In this document: piece after piece, positions 41,762-49,000 of the stretch
Layout of the letters: every line of letters starts with the position of its first letter
How positions within the stretch are numbered: the stretch's first letter is position 1
Assembly (NCBI GenBank): GCA_963715625.1
Contig: OY970260.1
Location: forward strand, 1,984,001-2,048,000
DNA length: 64,000 bases
Direction of reading: 5' to 3'
DNA from: VRUE01 sp963715625
GTDB lineage: Bacteria > Actinomycetota > Thermoleophilia > Solirubrobacterales > 70-9
Notes under the pieces: model-generated
What the model saw: only the letters and a program-made list of their open reading frames with translations
Databases searched by the model: none
Told to the model about the DNA's origin: nothing
Position numbers and translations under genes: made by a program

Positions 41762-42154
41762 GTGCCAGCGCAGCTCGACAGTGCCCTCGCCGCCGCGACC
41801 CTTTCCGACGCGGAGCGCCGCACCGTGCAGCGCTTCGTCGGCATGCTCGGCGAGGCTCTCGGGGACGACCTTCGTGCCGTCTGGCTCTACGGCTCCCGCG
41901 CGCGCGGGGAGCAGCCTCACGCCGAGTCGGATGTCGACCTCTTGGTGATCGCGGTGGGCGAAGGCGATGATCGACAGCGGCTTGCTCTGGACCTGAGCGA
42001 AGCGGCCGCGATCGCCGAGGGCGAGAACCCATTCGGCTATTCGGTTCACGTCTACGACCCCGAGTGGCTGCATAGCCGCCGCGAGATCGAGTCCTTCTTC
42101 ATCGGCGAGGTCGATCGCGACAAGCTGATCCTCGCCGGGAGCGCACTCGAATGA
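41762..42154 (+). CDS. MNT-type nucleotidyltransferase antitoxin
   Basis: 130-aa minimal nucleotidyltransferase. Active-site pattern is GSRARGEQPHAESDVDLLVI (GSxARG...SDxDL, about residues 41-60). In MNT-HEPN (type VII) toxin-antitoxin modules this enzyme AMPylates the HEPN toxin to silence it. The GTG at 41762 follows a TATCCT by a few bases, again a possible leaderless start. It overlaps the HEPN gene by 4 bp. Confidence 0.9.
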   Translation: MPAQLDSALAAATLSDAERRTVQRFVGMLGEALGDDLRAVWLYGSRARGEQPHAESDVDLLVIAVGEGDDRQRLALDLSEAAAIAEGENPFGYSVHVYDPEWLHSRREIESFFIGEVDRDKLILAGSALE

Positions 42155-42525
42155 GCCCGCGCTCGGAGGAGTTCATGGAGCAGGCGCGGGAGCGCCTCTC
42201 CGACGCGCAGAAGATCCTCGGGCTCGTGCACCCCGCCGTTGCCCTCAACACCGCCTATTACGCGATGCTGAACGCCGCCCGTGCCGCGCTCTCCGAGCGC
42301 GGCGAGCACGCCAAGACCCACAGCGGCACCTGGACGCTGTTCAGCGCGACCTTCGTTGCGCCCGGCGAGTTCGACCAGAGCCTGAGCACGCTGGCCCGCC
42401 GCGCAAAGGAGGCACGCGAAAAAGGCGACTATGAGGCCATGTCACCCAGCGCCGAGGAGGCCAAGGAGTTCGTCGATGGCGCTGCCGAGCTCATCGCTGC
42501 CATCGAGAGGTTGCTGGCGCCCTAG
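42151..42525 (+). CDS. HEPN-domain toxin
   Basis: 124-aa HEPN four-helix protein. The RNase-type motif R-x6-H is visible as RGEHAKTH (about residues 50-57), followed by SGTW, and AYYAMLNAARAAL is the conserved helix. Free HEPN toxins cut RNA; the MNT partner upstream modifies the residues near this motif. It is coupled by an ATGA overlap. Confidence 0.88.
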   Translation: MSPRSEEFMEQARERLSDAQKILGLVHPAVALNTAYYAMLNAARAALSERGEHAKTHSGTWTLFSATFVAPGEFDQSLSTLARRAKEAREKGDYEAMSPSAEEAKEFVDGAAELIAAIERLLAP

Positions 42526-42593
42526 CCTTTCTTCACGGTCGCCGATTCGATCGGGACCGGGACTTGGGCGGTCAGCTTCTCGCCCGGCTTGGT
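42522..42593 (-). pseudogene. 3' remnant of a second peptidyl-prolyl isomerase gene
   Basis: This strand ends in EKLTAQVPVPIESATVKKG and a stop, closely matching the C-terminus of the intact isomerase at 43542 (EKPKVPVLIESVTIEKG). Upstream similarity is lost where the mazEF promoter begins. It appears to be the stump of a duplicated isomerase gene left after insertion of toxin-antitoxin DNA. Confidence 0.6.
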
Positions 42594-42610
42594 AGTACAA
42601 AACGTGCTAC
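42592..42610 (+). promoter_or_regulatory. Operator-like palindrome before mazEF
   Basis: GTAGTAC-AAAAC-GTGCTAC is an inverted repeat with 7-bp arms (one mismatch). It lies 13 bp before the ATG of the antitoxin gene; the flanking TACGCT can act as a -10. Such sites are where RHH antitoxins usually bind to repress their own operon. Confidence 0.5.
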
Positions 42611-42623
42611 GCTCGCCCCCACG

Positions 42624-42869
42624 ATGGGCCGGTCCCTTCACGTCCGCCTCGACGACAGCTCCGCCGCCGCGCTGCGCATCGTGCGCGGCAGCACCGCGAG
42701 CGACTCCGAGGCGGTGCGCACCGCCCTTCGCGAGGCAGCCGCCCGGCGCCGAACGCGCTCCGCCCTGGCCGCGGAGGTGGAGCGCCTCGAATCCGACCCG
42801 GTCAACCGGGCAGCGCGCGCCCGGGTCATGGCCGACATGGACGCCGTCGCCGCCGACTGGCCGGAGTGA
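42624..42869 (+). CDS. Ribbon-helix-helix antitoxin (MazE-like)
   Basis: 81 aa. MGRSLHVRLDDSSAAALRIV opens a ribbon-helix-helix fold (about 1-45), followed by a helical toxin-binding tail (RTRSALAAEVERLESDPVNR). The ATG at 42624 is preferred to an upstream in-frame ATG at 42564 that would read through the operator. GTGA overlap with the MazF gene. Confidence 0.85.
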   Translation: MGRSLHVRLDDSSAAALRIVRGSTASDSEAVRTALREAAARRRTRSALAAEVERLESDPVNRAARARVMADMDAVAADWPE

Positions 42870-43180
42870 CGCGCGGCGACGTCTACCGCGTGCGGTTGCC
42901 GGCGCGCCGGGGTCGCGAGCAGCACGGCCCTCGCTATGCAGTGCTCGTGCAGGCCGAGGAGCTGCTCGGCCTCTCGACCGCGCTGGTTGCGCCAACCTCG
43001 CGCAGCGCCCGCCCAGCCGTCTTCCGGCCCGAGATCGAGATCGGGGGGGAGCAGACCCGCGTGATGGTCGAGCAGCTGCGGGCGCTCGACCTCAAACGGC
43101 TCGACGATTTCGCCGGCCGGCTGAGCGCAAGCGAGCTGAGTGCCGTCGACGACGCGCTCGCCGTCGTCGACGGCCTCTGA
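42866..43180 (+). CDS. MazF/PemK-type endoribonuclease toxin
   Basis: 104-aa MazF-fold toxin: TRGDVYRVRLPARRGREQHG (beta1-beta2 loop), PRYAVLVQAEELLGLSTALV, APTSRSA and VMVEQLRALDLKRLDDFAGR. MazF enzymes cut single-stranded mRNA or rRNA at short sequences. It is complete and coupled to its RHH antitoxin by a 4-bp overlap. Confidence 0.9.
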   Translation: MTRGDVYRVRLPARRGREQHGPRYAVLVQAEELLGLSTALVAPTSRSARPAVFRPEIEIGGEQTRVMVEQLRALDLKRLDDFAGRLSASELSAVDDALAVVDGL

Positions 43181-43246
43181 ACTGCCTGCCATCCATGCGA
43201 TGCCGCTGCGCGACCGCTACCGAGATCAGTATGAGGAGGCGAAGAG

Positions 43247-43540
43247 ATGGCGAAGGTGAAGAAGGTGACCCAGAAGAACCCGAAGGCGAAGTCTGGGGAG
43301 GAGATCACCCCCGAGATCGCCGATGCCCTCGCGGCCGAGGCTGAGCTCGGCTACGACCTCTCGAAGGCCAAGCGCCGCAGGGTAGGCCGCCCCTCGCTCG
43401 CGGGAGGCGGAGTGTCCCCCCAGTTGAGCTTCCGCACCACCCCCGACCTCTACCGGGCGGCGCAGAAGCGCGCCAAGCAGGAGGGCCGCTCGCTCAGCGA
43501 CCTCGCCCGCGAGGCCGTGACCCGCTACGTGAAATCGTAG
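43247..43540 (+). CDS. Ribbon-helix-helix protein without an obvious partner
   Basis: 97 aa; a Lys-rich N-terminus, then SPQLSFRTTPDLYRAAQKRA and KQEGRSLSDLAREAVTRYVK, a CopG/RHH DNA-binding domain at the C-terminus (about 55-97). A strong AGGAGG lies 8 bases upstream. Only a 19-codon frame (MPLRDRYRDQYEEAKRWRR, from 43199) precedes it, possibly the remnant of a lost toxin gene. Probably an orphan antitoxin or a small transcription factor. Confidence 0.78.
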   Translation: MAKVKKVTQKNPKAKSGEEITPEIADALAAEAELGYDLSKAKRRRVGRPSLAGGGVSPQLSFRTTPDLYRAAQKRAKQEGRSLSDLAREAVTRYVKS

Positions 43541-43541
43541 G

Positions 43542-44216
43542 CTACCCTTTCTCGATCGTCACCGATTCGATCAGGACCGGGACCTTGGGCTTTTCGTCGG
43601 GGGTGCCGAGTTCGTCGATGCGGGCGACGACCTTGTAGCCCTTGCCGATCCTGCCGAGCAGCGCGTATTCGGGCGGGTAGCCGGTGTCGAGGCTGGTGAC
43701 GACGAAGAACTGGCTGCCGGACTGGCCCGAGGGGGCGTCGAGGCTTTTGGCCATCGCGACGACGCCCTTGGTGTAGGCGGTGCCGGCGGGGGGCGGCTCG
43801 GTGACCGTGTAGCCGGGGCCGCCTTCGCCGCTGAGGCTCGGGTCGCCGCCCTGGACGACGAAGCCGGAGACGACCCGGTTGAAGTCGAGCCCGTCGTAGA
43901 AGCCTTCGCGGGCGAGGTAGGCGAAGGAGTTGGTGATCTTCGGCGCCTGCTTCGTGTCGAGGACGATCTCGAAGCTGCCGCAGCTGGTCTCGACCACCGC
44001 GGTCAGCGCTTCGCCCTGCTTCACGGTCTGCTTCGGGGCGGCCAGCGTGACGTCCTTGGGATCGGGCTCGTCGACCGCCTTGCAGCCCGGGGCGCCCGCC
44101 ACGGTGCCCGAGTCGCCGCCTCCGCCGCAGCCGGCCACGGCCGCCGCAAGCACCGCGACCGCGACGACCGCGAGCACGGCGAGGCCGATCCGCTTGCTCT
44201 CCCTCCCTTGCTCCAT
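43542..44216 (-). CDS. Cyclophilin-type peptidyl-prolyl isomerase, lipoprotein
   Basis: 224 aa. The N-terminal helix LAVLAVVAVAVLAAAVAGC with a lipobox-like AVAGC means lipid anchoring on the outer face of the membrane. The cyclophilin domain (about 70-224) has FEIVLDTKQAPKITNSFAYL, GFYDGLDFNRVVSGFVVQGG, GVVAMAKSLDAPSGQSGSQF and FVVT. It should catalyse proline isomerisation in secreted proteins, and a large secretion locus is divergently encoded next to it. The ATG at 44216 is selected for the signal sequence. Confidence 0.92.
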   Translation of the reverse strand: MEQGRESKRIGLAVLAVVAVAVLAAAVAGCGGGGDSGTVAGAPGCKAVDEPDPKDVTLAAPKQTVKQGEALTAVVETSCGSFEIVLDTKQAPKITNSFAYLAREGFYDGLDFNRVVSGFVVQGGDPSLSGEGGPGYTVTEPPPAGTAYTKGVVAMAKSLDAPSGQSGSQFFVVTSLDTGYPPEYALLGRIGKGYKVVARIDELGTPDEKPKVPVLIESVTIEKG

Positions 44217-44264
44217 CGGCGGAGAGACTAGACGATCGCGACTTCCAGGAAAACATGCGAGACC

Positions 44265-44324
44265 TTGACAAAAGAAACACGAGTATCTACCCTCCCGCCA
44301 GTCGATAAACACGGGTATCCACCC
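44265..44324 (+). promoter_or_regulatory. Promoter with direct repeats ahead of the secreted-protein locus
   Basis: TTGACA (44265-44270), 17 bp, TACCCT (44288-44293) forms a plausible sigma-70 promoter. The motif CACG[AG]GTATC[TC]ACCC occurs at 44278-44292 and again at 44310-44324, exactly 32 bp (about three turns) apart, overlapping the -10 and the start region. This suggests a regulator binding site. The 5' leader to the GTG at 44678 would be about 380 nt; I see nothing else coding in 44217-44677. Confidence 0.5.
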
Positions 44325-44489
44325 GGGTCGATCGGCAAGCCCGCCTCTCGCAGGCGGGAGCACAACAGGGAAACCGATTCGGCTGAGGTCAGGCCAGGGC
44401 CCCACGGGGAACGGCACGGCAGCAGCGGAGGGGAGAGAAGTTGAGATACCGGGCGAAGCAGCCAAGGGCACGGTCGAGATCGTGTCACG

Positions 44490-44508
44490 GGCAGGGCTCT
44501 GCCTTTTT
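44490..44508 (+). terminator. Intrinsic terminator-like hairpin in the long 5' leader
   Basis: GGCAG-GGCT-CTGCC followed by TTTTT. The stem is short (5 bp) but GC-rich, and the T-tract is unusual in this GC-rich DNA. Located between the predicted promoter at 44265 and the coding start at 44678, it could attenuate the secreted-protein transcript. Alternatively it ends a short upstream RNA. Confidence 0.45.
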
Positions 44509-44677
44509 GTCTTGCCGTTTTCTCCCCCTCGTTCCTGTCGCTGTCTCACTACCCGTCACGGGCCCCAGGGCCAGTGTCGTCCTCTCCGCATCGCCCGACG
44601 TTACTCAGGGAAATCGGGTCACCCAAAGGCCGCTGGGAGCGGCTCGGCAGGGGCTCGCACAACAAGGAGAGATCTAA

Positions 44678-45910
44678 GTGAGACGTCTAACCATTCTGCT
44701 CGCCGCCGCCGCGGCTTTGATGCTCGTGTCGGCGGCGCAGGCGAGCGCCGCACCCAAACTCAAAGTCAACATCATCGGCCTCGAAGGCGGCGGCGGGGGA
44801 GTCGTCAGCCCGAGTGAAATCGCTCCCTTCCCCGGCACGCCGCCGATCGCATGCTTCCTGCCCGAAGGGGAAGGCTCCGAACAGGAAGGCGTCTGCGAAA
44901 ACGAAATGGAAGAAATCGAACCGGGGGCATTCGCGGTCAGCCTTGCGAGGGTTATCGAAGCCGAATCGGGGGCTCCCAACAGCGAATTCCTCGAATGGGA
45001 ATTCGTTTCCGGGCTCCCAGTCGGCGGCTGCGCCCCGGGCGAAAGCTGGTGCATCGCTGCCACCGAAGGTGAAGACGTCGAAGTCAACGCCATCTTCGCC
45101 TGCAAAGAAGGCGAAGAATGCGTCGGCGAAGAACCGCCGGTCGAAGGCCCCGAACTAACCGTCGCCAAAGAAGGCACCGGCAGTGGCACCGTCGTCTCGA
45201 GCCCCGCGGGGATCGAATGCGGCGCGACCTGCAGCTCCACCGCCTTCGAAGAAGGCTCCAAAGTCACCCTGACCGCGTCGCCATCGGCGGGCTCGCTCTT
45301 CGTCAGCTGGAAAGGCTGCGAAAAAGGCGGGGTCAACGGCCGCCAGTGCACGGTGACGATGGACAAAGCAAAGACGGTCAACGCCAAGTTCATCACGGCC
45401 TATGACGTCACGGTCAACCGTGTCGGATCTGGCCTCGGCAAGGTGAGCAGCTCCCCGGGCGGGGTCCTCTGCCTGAGCAACTGCTCATCGACCACGGCCG
45501 CCTTCAAGGAAGGCACCTCGGTCACCCTCAACGCGGCACCGTCGAAAAACTTCGTCTTCACCGAATGGACGGGCGACTGCTCGGGCGCAAGCCTGACCTG
45601 CCCGCTCGGCTCTCTCGGCGAAGACAAGGAAGTCGGCGCCAAATTCACCGAAGTCGCCAAACAGCTGCTCACCGTCAGCAAGAGCGGCGGCGGCCAGGGA
45701 ACAGCCAAGAGCAACGTCGCCGGCATCAACTGCGGCGCCACCTGCTCGACGATGGCATCGGCCTACTACCAGGGCACCGTGGTCGAACTGACCGCCACCC
45801 CGGGCAAAGGCTCCGCCTTCGGCGGCTGGTCGGGCAGCGGCTGCTCGGGCACCGGCACCTGCACGGTGACGATGAGCGCGGCCAAAGAAGTCACGGCCGA
45901 ATTCAAATAG
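44678..45910 (+). CDS. Secreted Cys-rich repeat protein 1
   Basis: 410 aa with a signal peptide (RRLTILLAAAAALMLVSAAQ, cleavage about ASA-AP). The first 115 residues have CFLPEGEGSEQEGVCENEME and GGCAPGESWCIAA. Then come three modules of about 75-80 aa of the InlB-B/bacterial-repeat type: G-x-G-x-V-SSPAGIxCGxxCS, a (V)TLTAxPxxGS step, FxxWxGxC and a VTMDxAKxVxAxF end. Four Cys per module probably form disulfides. Glu and Lys are written almost only as GAA and AAA, unlike the core genes. A second protein of this type is encoded at 53635. Confidence 0.88.
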   Translation: MRRLTILLAAAAALMLVSAAQASAAPKLKVNIIGLEGGGGGVVSPSEIAPFPGTPPIACFLPEGEGSEQEGVCENEMEEIEPGAFAVSLARVIEAESGAPNSEFLEWEFVSGLPVGGCAPGESWCIAATEGEDVEVNAIFACKEGEECVGEEPPVEGPELTVAKEGTGSGTVVSSPAGIECGATCSSTAFEEGSKVTLTASPSAGSLFVSWKGCEKGGVNGRQCTVTMDKAKTVNAKFITAYDVTVNRVGSGLGKVSSSPGGVLCLSNCSSTTAAFKEGTSVTLNAAPSKNFVFTEWTGDCSGASLTCPLGSLGEDKEVGAKFTEVAKQLLTVSKSGGGQGTAKSNVAGINCGATCSTMASAYYQGTVVELTATPGKGSAFGGWSGSGCSGTGTCTVTMSAAKEVTAEFK

Positions 45911-45960
45911 CGAGGTAACGCAGCACGAGTAACGCAGCTAGAAGAAACGGCAAAGCCAAA

Positions 45961-45987
45961 GCCCCGGGAGCCAGAGGCTCCCGGGGC
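45961..45987 (+). terminator. Strong GC hairpin after secreted protein 1
   Basis: GCCCCGGGAGCC-AGA-GGCTCCCGGGGC: a perfect 12-bp stem with a 3-nt loop, 50 bp after the stop codon. No T-tract follows, so it may act as a terminator in this GC-rich genome or as a 3' stabiliser within a longer transcript. Confidence 0.65.
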
Positions 45988-46071
45988 GGCGGCCCCGCCG
46001 CAGCGGTACCGCCTCCGGGGGAGAGGCGGCAGGACAAGGACTTGAAGCACCTACAGGGAGAGGCGGAGTCG

Positions 46072-49000
46072 ATGGGACAGCAGAGGACCGATGCGAAGGC
46101 CGCGCCGGCGGCGCTGCTCGCGGCCTGTGCCCTGACCGTGCTCGTGCTCGCGGCTCTCTTCGCGCCGAGCGCCGCCTCGGCCGCACAGCCGGCCCTGTGG
46201 AAGAGTTGCGAGAGCAGGTCCGGCGAGCCGCCTACCGACGGGGCGGGCCAGTGCTCGATCCCGCGCGGGATCGGCGTGGACCCGCGTGTCCCCGGCCACC
46301 TCTACGTCGCCGACCAGGCAAACGACCGCGTGGTCGAGTTGACCGCCTGGGGGGGTTTCGTCAGGGCCTGGGGCTGGGGCGTGCTCGACGGCTCGGCGGA
46401 GCTGCAGGCCTGCGAGGGCGCAACGGGTTGCCAAGAAGGGATTAGGGGTTCGGGGGCCGGTCAGCTCGCTCTCCCCCAGGGCATCGCAGTCGATTCCGTC
46501 GGCGCCGTCTACGTCGTCAACCTGAGCAACCGCCGCGTGCAGAAGTTCAGCCCCGAAGGCGAGCTCCTGCTGATGTTTGGCGGCGAAGTGAACAAGACCA
46601 CCGGTGCGAACGTCTGCACTGCGGCCGACCTCGCGGGCGGCGACGTCTGCGGCGCCGGTGTGGAAGGGGCCGAAGCGGGCTTCTTCGGCGCCTGGCCCGT
46701 GTCCAGCTTCATCGCGGTCGACCGCAAAGGCACGCTGGAGACCGACGAAGACGACATCGTTTACGTTGGCGACACCGACCGGATCCAGGAATTCGACGCC
46801 GAAGGCGCCTACCTGGGCGAGATCGAGCTGCCCGAAGCGGGCCGGGTCGGCTCGCTGGCGGTCAACTCGCGCCCCGGCGCCGAGGGTGGCGGCGACCTGT
46901 ACTTCACCTATCCCGGACAGCCTGAGGTGCTGCGACTGGACCCCGCCAGCGGCGAAGTCCTCGACACGCTGGAGGCGGAAGACCCGGGCACCGGCAAGCT
47001 GCACGAGCCCACGGGACTGGCAAGCGACACGAGCGGCAACCTCTATGTCTTCTTCGCAGGCATACCCGGGGGGGTCTCAAGCGATTCGGGGGTGGGGGCG
47101 ACCCTGGCCAAGTTCGATCCCGAAGGCGACTTCGTCGAAGCGCTCGCTCAGAACCCCCGCTTCAACTCCAGCTTTCCCGGCAGCCTGTTCGACGCATCCA
47201 CCGGGATCGCCACCGGCTCTGCCTGCCTCTCCGAGGACGCAGACCTCTACCTCGCCAACTCCAACCAGTCAGACAGCTTCGTGCGCGCCTTCGGCCCACC
47301 CCCCGACGACCCCGCCTGCCCGCCCGAGCGCCGCGCCCCCTCGATCGAAGCCGCCTACGCCACCTCGGTGGGCACCACCGAGGCCCAGCTCGAGGCGCTG
47401 GTCAACCCCCACTTCTGGTCGGGCGCCCAGGGCGCCACCCGCTACTTCGTCCAGTACGCCACCGCAGCGTGCGTGGAAGTCGAACCCGGCGTGTTCGACT
47501 GGAAAGCACCCTGCGTCGCAGAGCACCCCGCCCCGCCCGGCCTGGAGCTGAAAGGCGGCGTGGTCGACCGGGGGCTTCCGGCGCCCGTCCTGCTGACTGG
47601 TCTCGATCCCGGCACCGACTACCGCTTCCGCTTCGCCGCCGAATCCAGAGTCAAAGACTCCGAAGGCGAACCGACGGTCGACGACCAGCCAGTGATCGGC
47701 GTCGGCGGCACGCCGGGCGAAGAGGGGGCCGAGCGGGCCTTCAGGACCTTCGCCGAGCGCCCAGGGTCTCCCTGCCCCAACGACGCCTTCCGCACCGGCC
47801 CTTCGGCCGCCCTGCCCGACTGCCGCGCCTACGAGCTGGTCAGCCCGGTCAACAAAGCAAACGGCGACATCATCACCCAGCTGCCCACCGGCCTGCAGGC
47901 CGACCTGGCCCGCCACATCCAGGCGGCGGCCTCCGGCGGGGCGCTCACCTACTCCTCCTACCGCGCCTTCGCCGGCCCCGAAGGCGCCCCCTACGTCTCC
48001 CAGTACCTCGCCCGCCGCGAGCCCGGCGGCTGGTCCACCGAGAACGTCTCCTCGCGCCAGGAAGGGCCCGAATTCGGCGGCGGCTTTCAGGCGATCGGCA
48101 CCCTCTACCGCTACTTCTCGCCCGAGCTCGCAGAAGGCTGGATCCAGACCGCCACCGACCCGGTGCTGGCGCCCGGCGCCCAGGAGAGGCGCGTCAACGT
48201 CTACCGCCGCGACAGCGTGAGCGGTAGCTATGAGGCCTGTACCACCGCGGCGTCGCTCTCGCCGGCGCCGACCGACTTCAGGGAATACCTGACCGTGCCC
48301 CAGGGCGTCTCGACCGGCGGGCAGGTGGCGGTCTTCCGCGCCAACGACAAGCTCACCGACGAGGCATCCGAAGCGACCGAAGTCAGCGAAGCCGGCTCGC
48401 AGCGGATCAAGCAGCTATATGCCTGCGTGCGCAAGGGAGGCAGCGAGCGCGAGCTTCAGCTGGCGAGCGTGCTGCCCGCCGGGATGGCGAGCGACCAGGG
48501 CTCGACGGCGGGGGCGGGCGGCAACCTCGACCGCTACGGGCGCAGCGCCACCCTCGCGAACGCGCTCTCCGAGGACGGCTCGCGCCTCTACTGGCAGACC
48601 GGCGGCAGGCTCTACCTGCGCGAGAACCCGGCAGAGCCGCAGAGCCCCCAGGAACACGGCTCCGCGCAGGGCAAAGGCGCTCTGATCGGTCCGGCGCAGG
48701 GCGAAGGCAAAACGATCAAAGACTTCACCACGATCTCCGAATTCGTCCAGAAAGAAGGCGCCTTCGCCGTCGGCCAGGAGGTCAGCGGGCCGTGCCTGAA
48801 AGCGGGCACGAAAGTGACCGCGGTCGAACTGCAGGCCGGCAGGCTGAAAATCACCCCCGGCGCGGCGCTCGGAGGCAAAGAATGCGAAGGGACCGAAGTC
48901 GTCGGCCACGCCTCCGATGTCGTCTCCAACCTCAGCGCCGGCATCGGCGCCTTCGCTCCCGGCCAGCAGATCGCGGGCGCGGGGATCGCCCTCGGCACGA

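Noticed and set aside
44300..44677. Possible riboswitch (cobalamin, c-di-GMP or c-di-AMP type) in the long leader
   Set aside because: I looked for the conserved cores of these classes and did not find them; only a generic hairpin and T-tract are supported.
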